DNA of 64,000 nt from Schauerella fraxinea (GCA_030849945.1 JAVDKK010000002.1:744001-808000); one strand, 5' to 3'. Shown: positions 8,734 to 17,541, counted from the first letter of the stretch. The notes: a model not told the origin generated them from the sequence alone. A program made the numbers and translations.

Positions 8734-10116
8734 ATGAGCCAGCCCCTTTCATCTCCATCCCCCAAGCCGCCGATGCACATCGGTTGCGCCAGTGGCTTTT
8801 CGGGCGATCGCACCGATGGTGCGTCCGCCGTGGTCGATAACCTGATCGCCTTGGGCGGCGGCACGCTGATATTTGAAACGCTTGCCGAGCGCACGTTGGC
8901 GTTGGCGCAACTCGCCCGCAACGAGGATCCGCAAAGCGGGTACGAGCCGCTGCTCGACGCGCTGATCGCGCCTATCCTGCAACGCTGTCTCGACCACGGC
9001 GTGCGAATCGTCAGCAACTTTGGCCAGGCCAATCCGCTGGGCGCCGCCCGCCGAATTGCCGCCCTTGCTGCTGAACAAGGCCTGCGCGCGCCCCGTATTG
9101 CGATCGTGGCCGGCGACGCCCTCACCACGCCCGCGCAACACACCCATCTGCGCGCGGCATTTGGCCCAATGTTCGACGGCATCGATCTCGTCAGCGCCAA
9201 TGCCTATCTGGGGGCCGAACAGATCGCGGATGCCTTGCGCGCGGGGGCCGACATCGTGGTGGCCGGCCGGGTGGCCGATCCCTCGTTGACGGTGGGGCCG
9301 GCCATGGCCCATTTCGGCTGGGCGGCCGACAACTGGCCGCGCCTGGGACAAGCCACCATGGCAGGCCATCTGCTGGAATGCGGCACGCAGGTCACCGGCG
9401 GCTATTACGCCATCCCTGGTCTGAAGGATGTGCCGGGCCTGGACAACACCGGCTTTCCGCTTTGCACGCTGTATGAAGACGGGACGATCGAGATCTTCAA
9501 GCCGCCCCATACCGGCGGACGCGTGGATGCGCGCATCACGAAAGAACAATTGCTTTACGAAGTGCACGACCCCGCCCGCTATCTGACGCCCGATGTGATT
9601 GCGGATTTGAGCCAGGCGGTCGTTGAAGAGATCGGGCCCGACCGCGTGCGCGTGACCGGCATCGACGGCCATCCCCGCCCGCCCAGCCTGAAGGTCAATG
9701 TGTGCCATCGCGGCGGTTGGCTGGCGGAAGCCGAGATCTCTTACGCGGGCATTCAAGCTGAAGCGCGCGCGCGACTCGCCGGCGACATCGTTCGCAAGCG
9801 CCTGGATCCGAGCTTGCGCCTGCGCATCGATCTGATCGGCGCCTTGAGTATTCTGGCGGACGACGATGGCGCACTGCAAAGCACACGCACGCCGGGCGAC
9901 AGCCGCGACGTGCGTCTGCGGGTCGCGGCGGCGCATACCGATCGCAAGCTGGCCGACACCGTATTGCGCGAAGTAACCGCGCTGTATTGCTGCGGTCCGG
10001 CAGGCGGCGGCGGCGTGCGTACGGCGCTGCGGCCGCGCTTGAACATGCTGTCGTGCACGATCGATCGCGATGCAGTGCCGGCCACCTGGACGTTTCTGAA
10101 GGACATTCCCGCATGA
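8734..10116 (+). CDS. AtuA-family protein, N-terminal-type subunit (DUF1446)
   Basis: 460-aa protein matching the acyclic terpene utilisation N-terminal family: IGCASGFSGDRTDG at the start, IVSNFGQANPLGAA, AGADIVVAGRVADPSLTVGPA, ECGTQVTGGYYA, then a CCGPAGGGG stretch. Biochemistry of this family is poorly known; atuA is linked to citronellol/geraniol breakdown in Pseudomonas. The ATG at 8734 is used; 8773 (MHIGCASG) is a credible alternative because it begins exactly at the domain. The stop overlaps the start of the next gene (ATGA), so the two are coupled. Many AtuA proteins carry both parts in one chain. Confidence 0.82.
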   Translation: MSQPLSSPSPKPPMHIGCASGFSGDRTDGASAVVDNLIALGGGTLIFETLAERTLALAQLARNEDPQSGYEPLLDALIAPILQRCLDHGVRIVSNFGQANPLGAARRIAALAAEQGLRAPRIAIVAGDALTTPAQHTHLRAAFGPMFDGIDLVSANAYLGAEQIADALRAGADIVVAGRVADPSLTVGPAMAHFGWAADNWPRLGQATMAGHLLECGTQVTGGYYAIPGLKDVPGLDNTGFPLCTLYEDGTIEIFKPPHTGGRVDARITKEQLLYEVHDPARYLTPDVIADLSQAVVEEIGPDRVRVTGIDGHPRPPSLKVNVCHRGGWLAEAEISYAGIQAEARARLAGDIVRKRLDPSLRLRIDLIGALSILADDDGALQSTRTPGDSRDVRLRVAAAHTDRKLADTVLREVTALYCCGPAGGGGVRTALRPRLNMLSCTIDRDAVPATWTFLKDIPA

Positions 10117-10493
10117 CCGCGCCAACCTACATCGATGTGCCGCTGTACCGGCTGGCGCACAGCCGCACTGGCGACAAAGGCGACATCTCGAACCTGAGCG
10201 TGATTGCGTGGCGTGCCGACTGCTATGACATTCTGGTGGACGCGGTGACGGAGTCGCGCGTGGCCGAATGGTTTGGCGCGCGGCAACCGTCGCGGGTCAC
10301 GCGCTATCTCGTGCCCAGTTTGCACGCAATGAACCTCGTGCTTGAAGGCGTGCTCGATGGTGGCGTCAACGACGCGCTCAATCTGGACACGCATGGCAAG
10401 GGGCTCTCGTTCTGGCTGCTCGATATGCCGGTGCGGGTACCGGAGGCGTTTGCCGGGACCTTGCCGGATATCGAACGATCACTTTCTTTTTAA
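10113..10493 (+). CDS. AtuA C-terminal-like subunit
   Basis: 126-aa protein matching the small C-terminal (ferredoxin-fold-like) part of AtuA proteins: YRLAHSRTGDKGDISNLSVIAW, RVTRYLVPSLHAMNLVLEGVL and LDTHGKGLSFWLLDMPV. The start ATG at 10113 overlaps the upstream stop by four bases, which points to translational coupling and a physical partner role for the larger subunit. No catalytic function is assigned to this domain as far as I know. The Bug receptor gene follows after 73 bp. Confidence 0.78.
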   Translation: MTAPTYIDVPLYRLAHSRTGDKGDISNLSVIAWRADCYDILVDAVTESRVAEWFGARQPSRVTRYLVPSLHAMNLVLEGVLDGGVNDALNLDTHGKGLSFWLLDMPVRVPEAFAGTLPDIERSLSF

Positions 10494-10566
10494 CGCTTGG
10501 ACGAAAGGCCTTCATCCCTTCCCAACGCGCTCGACACGACCACAACAACAACGACGGAGACAACCC

Positions 10567-11538
10567 ATGACACGACTTTTTCTGAAGACACTGTGCGCCA
10601 CAGCGGTACTGGCCGCCCTGCCCGCCGGCTACGCCGCCGCGGCTGACTTCCCCACCAAACCCATCACATTCATCGTGCCGTTTGCCGCAGGAAGCGCGAC
10701 CGATCAAATCGGCCGGGCCATCGCGCAAGGCGTGAGCGAATCGGCGGGCCAACCCGTCGTGATCGAAAACAAGCCGGGCGCCAGTGCCATGATCGGGGCG
10801 CAGAACGCCGCGCGTGCGCAGCCCGACGGCTACACCGTCTTGATCACCACCAACACTACCCACGCCGCCAACGAACATCTGTATAAGTCGCTGGCCTACG
10901 ATCCCGTGAAGGACTTCCAGCCCCTGACCTTGTTGGGTAAAGGCGGCCAGATCATGGTGGTCAATCCAGCATTCCCGGCCAAGACAGTGGGCGAGTTTCT
11001 GGCCGCAGCCAAGAAGGATCCGGGCAAGCTGACCTTTGGCAGCGGCAGTTCGAGCAGCCGAATCGCCGGAGAATTGCTGCAGCAGATGACCGGCGTCCAA
11101 TTGCTGCATGTGCCGTATAAGAGCAATCCCCTGGCCGTGACCGATCTGCTGGGCAACCAGATCTCGATGATGATCACCGATGCGGCGACGGGCCTGCCTC
11201 AGGTCAATTCCGGCAAATTGCGTGCGCTTGGCGTCACCGGCACCACCCGGTCGCCGCTGGCGCCCGAGGTGCCCACGATTGCCGAATCCGGCGTGCCGGG
11301 CTACGAAATGGGATATTGGTTTGCGGCGTATGCGCCCGCCGGCACGCCGCCGGAGGTCACGAAGCGCCTGAACGAACTGCTGGTTGCAGCCACTGAGAAG
11401 CAGGCCGCCAAACAGTTCTACAAACAAACCGGCACCGAGCCCGCCACGTCGACTCCGGACGAGTTGAAGACATTCCAGTTGGCCGAGTCGAAGAAATGGG
11501 GCGAGATCATCAAGCGCGCCGGCATCCAGCCGGAGTAA
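10567..11538 (+). CDS. Bug family (TctC-type) tripartite tricarboxylate transporter receptor
   Basis: 323-aa periplasmic receptor. The signal peptide ends near AAA-ADFPTKP, followed by the family landmarks ITFIVPFAAGSATDQIGR, VIENKPGASAMIGAQ, ARAQPDGYT, LTFGSGSSSS and GVPGYEMGYWFAAYAPAGTP. The ATG at 10567 has GGAG upstream. There are no TctA/TctB membrane genes here, as is common for the expanded Bug families of Bordetella and relatives. Its position after the AtuA pair suggests it captures the organic acid that this module degrades, or senses it; the ligand is not predictable. Confidence 0.93.
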   Translation: MTRLFLKTLCATAVLAALPAGYAAAADFPTKPITFIVPFAAGSATDQIGRAIAQGVSESAGQPVVIENKPGASAMIGAQNAARAQPDGYTVLITTNTTHAANEHLYKSLAYDPVKDFQPLTLLGKGGQIMVVNPAFPAKTVGEFLAAAKKDPGKLTFGSGSSSSRIAGELLQQMTGVQLLHVPYKSNPLAVTDLLGNQISMMITDAATGLPQVNSGKLRALGVTGTTRSPLAPEVPTIAESGVPGYEMGYWFAAYAPAGTPPEVTKRLNELLVAATEKQAAKQFYKQTGTEPATSTPDELKTFQLAESKKWGEIIKRAGIQPE

Positions 11539-11601
11539 GTGCCGCCTAGCGTTTTTAATCTGTGGGAGATCGATCGCAGATCGCCCGCGGCGCGCCCGCC
11601 A

Positions 11602-11670
11602 ATCGGCCATTCGTCGATCGGCCATACATTGATCGCCCATCCGTCGATCGGCCATCCGTCGACCGGCCAT
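11602..11670. repeat. 15-bp tandem repeat (4.6 copies)
   Basis: The unit is ATCGGCCATCCGTCG. Copies begin at 11602, 11617, 11632, 11647 and 11662 in exact 15-bp register with few changes. It lies in the convergent gap between the Bug receptor and fpr and abuts the fpr terminator. Confidence 0.85.
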
Positions 11671-11709
11671 GAAAAACACCCCAGAAGTTGTCGCCAACTT
11701 TTGGGGTGT
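11671..11709 (-). terminator. intrinsic terminator after fpr
   Basis: A 15-bp stem with one G-T pair (11676-11690 against 11695-11709) and a TCGC loop. Read leftward it ends in five T residues, so it serves fpr and may also stop the convergent Bug transcript. Confidence 0.8.
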
Positions 11710-11819
11710 CATTCATTCAGGTATGCACGCTTCACTTCGGGTGGGGCATCGGATGGCACCCCGGAGACGCCCCGAATGGCGCTCGACCGGGTTGCATGCA
11801 CCTCGGCTGCGCAGCTGAT

Positions 11820-12596
11820 TTATTTGTCGACGAACGCGCGCTCGACCACGTAATGACCCGGCTGGCCTACGCCCTTGGACACTTCGAAGCCGCGGGCATC
11901 GAGCATGGCGCTGATGTCGGCCAGCATATGCGGGCTACCGCAGATCATGGCGCGATCCGTTTCTGGATTGAGGGGCGGCAAACCGATATCCTCAAACACC
12001 TTGCCACTTTCAACGAGCGTCGTGATACGACCTTGGTTGCGGAAAGCCTCACGCGTGACCGACGGATAATAGATCAGCTTGTTGCGCACCACATCGCCGA
12101 AGAACTCGTTGTTGGGCAGCTCGTTTTCGATGTAGTCGGCATACGCCAGTTCGCTCTGCCACCGCACGCCGTGCATCAACACGATCTTGTCGAAACGCTC
12201 ATACACATCGGGATCTTTGATGATGCTCATGAACGGTGCCAGACCGGTCCCCGTACCGAACAGATACAGATGCTTGCCCGGATGCAGATCGTCAGCCACC
12301 AAGGTGCCCACCGGCTTGCGGCTCACCAGAATCGTGTCGCCTTCCTTCAAGTGCTGCAGGCGCGACGTCAACGGACCGTCCTGCACCTTGATGCTCAGGA
12401 ATTCGAGGTTTTCTTCATAGTTGGCGCTGGCGATACTGTATGCACGCAACAACGGCTTGCCTTCGACTTCCAATCCGATCATCACGAAGTGACCGTTATG
12501 AAAACGCAGCGCGGAGTCGCGCGTCGTCTTGAAGGAAAACAAGGTGTCGTTCCAGTGGTGCACGCTCAGTACGCGCTCGGTGTTGAAGGCAGCCAT
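11820..12596 (-). CDS. fpr: ferredoxin--NADP+ reductase
   Basis: 258-aa flavoprotein moving electrons between NADPH and ferredoxin or flavodoxin. FAD-binding RAYSIAS, NADP-binding GTGTGLAPF, the CGSPHML segment, and the C-terminal VVERAFVDK are those of bacterial subclass I Fpr. It is divergent from the ferric-iron importer across 435 bp, with a Fur-like site 45 bp from its start. Fpr can supply electrons for iron-sulfur repair or iron release, so joint iron or oxidative control with fbpABC is plausible. Confidence 0.95.
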   Translation of the reverse strand: MAAFNTERVLSVHHWNDTLFSFKTTRDSALRFHNGHFVMIGLEVEGKPLLRAYSIASANYEENLEFLSIKVQDGPLTSRLQHLKEGDTILVSRKPVGTLVADDLHPGKHLYLFGTGTGLAPFMSIIKDPDVYERFDKIVLMHGVRWQSELAYADYIENELPNNEFFGDVVRNKLIYYPSVTREAFRNQGRITTLVESGKVFEDIGLPPLNPETDRAMICGSPHMLADISAMLDARGFEVSKGVGQPGHYVVERAFVDK

Positions 12597-12640
12597 GGTG
12601 TTCAGTCAATTTAGGATGATTCGATTTTACCCGATCCATT

Positions 12641-12659
12641 GATAGCAATTCTCATTGTC
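12641..12659. promoter_or_regulatory. Fur-box-like site upstream of fpr
   Basis: GATAGCAATTCTCATTGTC matches the 19-bp Fur consensus GATAATGATAATCATTATC at 13 positions. It lies 45 bp upstream of the fpr start. The rest of the 12.6-13.0 kb gap holds no gene I can support. Confidence 0.5.
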
Positions 12660-12982
12660 CGACAATAGCTAGGGATGTTTTTCTCATATGCATATTGCCC
12701 AAAAGCATAAGCTGCGAGGGCTGCCGGCGCGAAACCGGTGGATCGCTCCGCTGGGTGCGGCCTTCCGGCACATCGGGTCGCAAGCGACGCGCCGCGCAAT
12801 GGGTGGTTATTACCGTCCCGCAAGTCGATAAGCTGTTGTTTTATAACGGCAACGCACTGATTTCTACGACGGCAGCGCGGCGTCAAACGTTGCGAAGTCC
12901 GCATCCGACCAACAGCCATCCGCATGCTTCTCTACCTGACAAAAAGTTGAAATACGGACGGCGATGCAGTATCGTCCGCATC

Positions 12983-13001
12983 TCTGTTGATAATCATTTA
13001 C
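12983..13001. promoter_or_regulatory. Fur-box-like site upstream of fbpA
   Basis: TCTGTTGATAATCATTTAC contains the uninterrupted core GATAATCATT and matches the 19-bp Fur consensus at 13 positions. It ends 30 bp before the fbpA ATG, a good position for repression when iron is plentiful. Confidence 0.6.
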
Positions 13002-13031
13002 GTTACCGATAGCCTGCGTGGAGACCGTCTG

Positions 13032-14075
13032 ATGCAATCGCGCCCTTTTCTTCGTCCTTTGTTGAGCGCGCTGGCTTTGGCCGGCGGTCTGGTATCCATG
13101 GCGCCTGCCATGGCGGCCGAAGAGGTCAGTCTCTACACCACGCGTGAGCCCAAGCTGATTCAGCCCTTGCTCGATGCCTACACGAAAGAAACCGGCGTCA
13201 AGGTCAACACCGTTTTCGTCAAGGATGGTCTGCTTGAACGCGTCAAGGCCGAAGGCGCGCAATCGCCCGCCGACGTGCTGATGACCGTAGACGTGGGCAA
13301 CCTGCTGGATCTGGTAGCCGGTGGTGTCACCCAGCCCGTAAGCTCGAAAACGCTCGAATCCGTCATCCCCGCCAACCTGCGCGGCACGGATGGCCAGTGG
13401 TTTGCGCTGTCGCTGCGCGACCGCGTGCTCTACGTCGAAAAAGATCTTCCGCTCACCAGCTTCACGTATGAATCGTTGGCCGATCCCAAGTGGAAAGGCA
13501 AGGTGTGCATCCGCGCCGGTCAACACCCGTACAACACCGCATTGATCGCTGCGATGATCGCGCATGATGGCGCCGAAAAAACAGAAAAGTGGTTGCGTGA
13601 CGTCAAGGCCAACCTGGGTCGCAAAGCCACCGGTGGCGACCGCGATGTGGCCCGCGACATTCTGGGCGGTATTTGCGATATCGGCTTGGCCAATGCGTAT
13701 TACGTCGGCCAAATGAAGAATGCTGAGCCCGGTACCGATGCGCGCAAATGGGGCGATGCGATCAAGGTCATTCGTCCGACGTTTGCCAACGAAAAGAGCG
13801 GCGGTACGCACGTGAACATCAGCGGCGCCGCAGTCGCCAAGCATGCGCCGCACAAGGAAGGCGCGGTCAAGCTGCTCGAGTATTTGGTCTCCGAACCCGC
13901 TCAGACCCTGTACGCACAAGCCAACTATGAATACCCGGTTCGCCGCGGCATCAAGCTGGATCCGGTCGTGGCGAGCTTCGGCGAACTGAAGATCGATCCG
14001 CTGTCGGTGACCGAGATCGCCAAACACCGCAAGCAAGCCAGCGAATTGGTCGATAAGGTCGGCTTCGACAATTAA
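13032..14075 (+). CDS. fbpA: ferric-iron ABC transporter periplasmic binding protein
   Basis: 347-aa binding protein of the FbpA/FutA/IdiA type. The signal peptide ends near AMA-AEEVSLYTTREPKL. The adjacent tyrosine pair typical of iron ligands is in LANAYYVGQMK, and GGDRDVARDILGGICDIG precedes it. The ATG at 13032 has GGAG eight bases upstream. A Fur-like site lies upstream, and permease and ATPase genes follow, giving a complete importer. A terminator directly downstream should favour extra binding protein over permease. Confidence 0.92.
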   Translation: MQSRPFLRPLLSALALAGGLVSMAPAMAAEEVSLYTTREPKLIQPLLDAYTKETGVKVNTVFVKDGLLERVKAEGAQSPADVLMTVDVGNLLDLVAGGVTQPVSSKTLESVIPANLRGTDGQWFALSLRDRVLYVEKDLPLTSFTYESLADPKWKGKVCIRAGQHPYNTALIAAMIAHDGAEKTEKWLRDVKANLGRKATGGDRDVARDILGGICDIGLANAYYVGQMKNAEPGTDARKWGDAIKVIRPTFANEKSGGTHVNISGAAVAKHAPHKEGAVKLLEYLVSEPAQTLYAQANYEYPVRRGIKLDPVVASFGELKIDPLSVTEIAKHRKQASELVDKVGFDN

Positions 14076-14098
14076 GCCAGCGTGAGGTCGCAATAACC

Positions 14099-14122
14099 AG
14101 GCGGCCCTCCCGGCCGCCTTTT
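14099..14122 (+). terminator. terminator/attenuator between fbpA and fbpB
   Basis: A perfect 8-bp stem (AGGCGGCC / GGCCGCCT) with loop CTCCC is followed by four T residues. It lies between genes of one importer, so it is probably a partial terminator setting binding protein to permease ratio. Confidence 0.7.
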
Positions 14123-14138
14123 CGCATTCATCGGTCCC

Positions 14139-15818
14139 ATGGCGCTTACCCCCTCCTCTCGTCGCTGGTCCCTCACGCATCGCGCCGAGGGGGGATGGGG
14201 CTGGCTGCTGGCCGCGGGCGCCATCGCCTTATTGGTTGCGCTACCGGTGATTGCGTTGACGTATGCCGCCGTGGGCGGCACGGAAAGTCTTGCGCACTGG
14301 CTGCATCTGGCGCGTTTTGTCCTCCCCGACGCCGCGCTCAACACCCTGGCGTTGCTGGCCGGTGTGGGCGTAGTGGTCACACTGCTGGGCACGGGCAGCG
14401 CCTGGCTGGTGACTGCCTTCGATTTCCCCAGCAAACGCGTGCTCACGTGGGCATTGCTGCTGCCTCTGGCTGTGCCCACTTACATCGTGGCGTTTGCCTA
14501 CCTGGATCTGCTCCATCCCATCGGCCCGATCCAGACAGCATTGCGCGCCGTGCTGGGCTACGACAGCCCGCGGCAATTTCGGCTGCCCGATCTGCGCGCC
14601 TTGCCCGGTGCCATCTTCGTGCTCGGTGTGGTGCTCTACCCTTACGTCTATCTCAGCACGCGCATGATGTTCATGACGCAAGCGGCCAATCTTCTGGAGG
14701 CCGCGCGCACGCTGGGCCACGGCAAGTTCGGCGTGTTCTTTCGCGTCATGCTGCCGCTGGCGCGGCCTGCGGTTGCGGTCGGGGTGAGCCTCGCCCTGCT
14801 CGAAACGCTCAACGATATCGGCGCCTCCGAATTTCTGGGCGTCCAAACGCTGACCGTGTCGGTGTACACCACCTGGGTCACGCGCAGCGATCTGGCAGGC
14901 GCGGCGCAAATCGCCCTCTCGATGCTTATCATCGTGGTCGCCCTCATCCTGTTCGAACGCCATGGCCGGCGTCGGCAGCGTTACGCCAATACGCAACGCA
15001 TGCGGCCCATGCAGCCACGGCGTCTGCGCGGGGCAGCTGCCGTGGGTGCCGTCGTCTTGGGCTGGATTCCGGTGATGCTCGGCTTCGTGGCGCCGGCCTT
15101 GTACCTCATTGTCGAGACCGGCAAACGACTGCATCTCGTGGGTGGCGTCTCGGCGCAATTGCTGGCCAGCACGCGCAACACACTTACGCTCGCGCTGGTG
15201 GCGACCGTGGTCACCTTGATCGCGGGGTTGATCGTCGCCTGGGCGGGCCGCCAACTGCGCGAAAGCGCCCGCGCCCAGCCAGGACGATTGATGGCACGCG
15301 TGGCGAGCCTGGGCTACGCCTTGCCGGGCACGGTGCTCGCCATCGGGCTGCTGGCGCCGTTCACGCTTTTCGATCGTGCGTTGGCGGCAACGTTTGGCAT
15401 GACCGGCCTCTTCTTGATGGGCTCGTCGCTCGCGCTGGTGATCGCCTACACCATGCGGTTTCTGGCGATCTCCACCGGCGCGATCGAAGCGGGCCTTGCC
15501 CGCATTCCGGCCTCGCTTGAACAGGCGTCGCGGTTGCTGGGCGAGCCGCCCGGGCGTACGCTGTGGCGCGTGCATTTGCCGCTGCTGCGGCCGGCGCTTG
15601 CGACCGGCGCGCTGCTGGTTTTTGTGGATGCCATGAAAGAACTGCCCGCCACGCTGCTTTTGCGTCCCATGAACTTCGACACGCTGGCGACTTGGCTGTA
15701 TGCCGAAGCCGCTCGCGGCACGTACGAAGAAGGCGCGGTGGCTGCGTTGATCATCGTGCTCGCCGGCCTGCTTCCCGTAGTGCTGCTGGCGCGCACTCAA
15801 TTGAAAATAGGCCGTTGA
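14139..15818 (+). CDS. fbpB: ferric-iron ABC transporter permease (duplicated)
   Basis: 559-aa inner-membrane permease of the FbpB/SfuB type, with two fused permease halves and about 12 membrane segments. Each half carries an EAA-type loop: EAARTLGHGKFGVFFRVMLPLARPA near residue 190 and EQASRLLGEPPGRTLWRVHLPLLRPA near residue 460. Length matches duplicated ferric permeases. It follows the attenuator after fbpA, and its stop is 5 bp before fbpC. Confidence 0.92.
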   Translation: MALTPSSRRWSLTHRAEGGWGWLLAAGAIALLVALPVIALTYAAVGGTESLAHWLHLARFVLPDAALNTLALLAGVGVVVTLLGTGSAWLVTAFDFPSKRVLTWALLLPLAVPTYIVAFAYLDLLHPIGPIQTALRAVLGYDSPRQFRLPDLRALPGAIFVLGVVLYPYVYLSTRMMFMTQAANLLEAARTLGHGKFGVFFRVMLPLARPAVAVGVSLALLETLNDIGASEFLGVQTLTVSVYTTWVTRSDLAGAAQIALSMLIIVVALILFERHGRRRQRYANTQRMRPMQPRRLRGAAAVGAVVLGWIPVMLGFVAPALYLIVETGKRLHLVGGVSAQLLASTRNTLTLALVATVVTLIAGLIVAWAGRQLRESARAQPGRLMARVASLGYALPGTVLAIGLLAPFTLFDRALAATFGMTGLFLMGSSLALVIAYTMRFLAISTGAIEAGLARIPASLEQASRLLGEPPGRTLWRVHLPLLRPALATGALLVFVDAMKELPATLLLRPMNFDTLATWLYAEAARGTYEEGAVAALIIVLAGLLPVVLLARTQLKIGR

Positions 15819-15823
15819 CCCGC

Positions 15824-16618
15824 ATGTCCGCCAAACTCGATCTGACGCATCTCACGCTCGCCTACGATACGCCGCAGGGCCTGCGTACCGTCGTCGACGA
15901 CATCACGCTGAGCCTCGAAAGCGGCCACATCGGTTGCCTGCTTGGTGCATCGGGTTGCGGCAAGACCACCATTCTGCGCGCGATCGCCGGCTTCGAGCCA
16001 GTGCGCAGTGGCGACATCTCACTCGACGGCCAGGTCCTTTCGTCGGCCTACGTGCATCGCCCGCCGGAGACCCGGCGCGTGGGCATGATGTTCCAGGACT
16101 ACGCCCTCTTTCCCCACCTCACGGTGGCTGAAAATGTGGGGTTCGGTTTGCGCAAGCTGACGCGCGACGCCCGTCGGGCACGCGTGGATGCCTTGCTCGA
16201 TATGGTGGGATTGGGCGCGTCGGCCGCCAACTATCCGCATGAACTGTCGGGCGGTCAACAGCAACGCGTCGCCTTGGCGCGCGCGCTGGCGCCCGAACCC
16301 GATCTGCTGCTGTTGGACGAGCCGTTTTCCAATCTGGATGTGGACACGCGCGAACGTCTGGCGTTCGAGGTGCGCGACATTCTGAAGGCGACCGGTCACA
16401 CCGCGATTCTGGTCACCCACAATCAAGCTGAAGCGTTTGCCATTGCCGACCGCATCGGCGTGATGCAGAACGGTCATGTGGTGCAGTGGGATACGCCCTA
16501 CAACCTGCATCACCATCCCGCGGACGCGTTCGTCGCGCAGTTCGTGCGCCGCGAACATCTGGCAGAACAACGCGCCCAGGCTTTGCAGCGTGGGCGCGTG
16601 GTGGCGCCGGGCGAGTAA
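15824..16618 (+). CDS. fbpC: ferric-iron ABC transporter ATPase
   Basis: 264-aa ATPase of the fbpABC importer. Walker A GASGCGKTT, Q-loop MMFQDYALFPH, signature LSGGQQQRVALARAL, Walker B LLLLDEPFSNLD and switch VTHNQAEA are intact. The ATG at 15824 is five bases past fbpB. At 264 aa it lacks most of the C-terminal regulatory domain found in the roughly 350-aa FbpC proteins, so it is a short form. Confidence 0.9.
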   Translation: MSAKLDLTHLTLAYDTPQGLRTVVDDITLSLESGHIGCLLGASGCGKTTILRAIAGFEPVRSGDISLDGQVLSSAYVHRPPETRRVGMMFQDYALFPHLTVAENVGFGLRKLTRDARRARVDALLDMVGLGASAANYPHELSGGQQQRVALARALAPEPDLLLLDEPFSNLDVDTRERLAFEVRDILKATGHTAILVTHNQAEAFAIADRIGVMQNGHVVQWDTPYNLHHHPADAFVAQFVRREHLAEQRAQALQRGRVVAPGE

Positions 16619-16664
16619 GAACGCGTTGCTCCGAGGTGGTGCGACTCGCAGCGCTGCCGTGAGA

Positions 16665-16691
16665 TGCCCTGCCACGGCACTTGGCAGGGCA
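16665..16691. terminator. hairpin between convergent fbpC and pirin genes
   Basis: A perfect 10-bp stem (TGCCCTGCCA / TGGCAGGGCA) with a 7-nt loop in the convergent gap. No T tract follows on either strand, so termination here is uncertain. Confidence 0.45.
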
Positions 16692-16710
16692 CTACCCGGT
16701 AGCCCGCATC

Positions 16711-17409
16711 TCAAGGCAGATCGAACAGCAGAACTTCAGCGTTACGGCCGTCCGACAACGTGACCGAATCGGCATCCTCGATCGCGGCGGCGTCGCCCGC
16801 ACCCAAGGCCTGACCGTTTACCGACACTTCTCCCCGTGCCACGTGGAGCCAGGCGCGACGGCCGGCTGCCAGCGTGTAAGTCGCCGACTCTTCGCCATCG
16901 AAGAGACCCACATAGAACTGGGCGTTCTGATGGATACGGGCCGAACCTTCTGCGCCGTCGGGCGAAGCCACCAGACGGAAGCGGCCACGCTTTTCGACTT
17001 CGGGGAAACGCTTTTCTTCATACTCGGGCTCAATGTTGGTCACATCGGGCTCGATCCAGATCTGCAGCAGATGCGTGCCGGCATCGGGTTGCGGGTTGAA
17101 CTCGGAATGCATCACCCCGCGGCCGGCGCTCATGCGTTGAATGTCGCCCGGACGAATGGTCGAGCCATTGCCCATGCTGTCTTCATGCGCCACTGCGCCT
17201 TCGAGCACATAGGTGATGATTTCCATATCGCGGTGACCGTGCTTGCCGAAGCCGCGGCCGGCGGCGATGCGATCGTCGTTGATCACACGCAGCGGACCGA
17301 AGCCCATGTGATTGGCATCGTGATAATTGGCGAACGAAAAGGTGTGAAAGCTATCGAGCCAACCATGGTTGGCGTGACCGCGTTCTTCACTGCGACGGAG
17401 GGTGATCAT
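16711..17409 (-). CDS. pirin family protein (YhaK-like)
   Basis: 232-aa bicupin. The metal-binding cupin motif is GKHGHRDMEIITY near residue 60, with the partner HSEFNPQ near residue 103. The start MITLRRSEERGHANHGWLDSFHTFSFANY is typical. Some pirins have quercetin 2,3-dioxygenase activity or act as redox sensors; the true role is often unknown. The ATG at 17409 follows GGAG. It is divergent from a YhaJ-like LysR gene, as the yhaK/yhaJ pair are neighbours in E. coli, with a strong inverted repeat between them. Confidence 0.9.
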   Translation of the reverse strand: MITLRRSEERGHANHGWLDSFHTFSFANYHDANHMGFGPLRVINDDRIAAGRGFGKHGHRDMEIITYVLEGAVAHEDSMGNGSTIRPGDIQRMSAGRGVMHSEFNPQPDAGTHLLQIWIEPDVTNIEPEYEEKRFPEVEKRGRFRLVASPDGAEGSARIHQNAQFYVGLFDGEESATYTLAAGRRAWLHVARGEVSVNGQALGAGDAAAIEDADSVTLSDGRNAEVLLFDLP

Positions 17410-17518
17410 GGTGGAACTCCTTGACTCAACGTTTGGCGCTTCTCGTTGTGATCTGCGCAACTCATGTATGAGATTGTGGGCTTCCATGCCCCACTTGCAG
17501 CACAGCGCATTTCACGAC

Positions 17519-17541
17519 ATCATTCAATTTATTTGAATGAT
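17519..17541. promoter_or_regulatory. 9+9-bp inverted repeat between pirin and YhaJ-like genes
   Basis: ATCATTCAA, a 5-nt spacer TTTAT, then TTGAATGAT: a perfect 9-bp inverted repeat 110 bp from the pirin start and 106 bp from the LysR start. Neither arm is followed by a T tract that would suggest a terminator. It is a strong operator candidate for the YhaJ-like regulator. Confidence 0.6.

Noticed and set aside
12611..12925. 104-codon minus-strand frame between fpr and fbpA
   Set aside because: No domain, no ribosome site, and it covers a Fur-like site.
14241..15800. 519-codon open frame opposite fbpB
   Set aside because: Low-complexity Gln/His/Arg translation; fbpB on the other strand has clear permease motifs.
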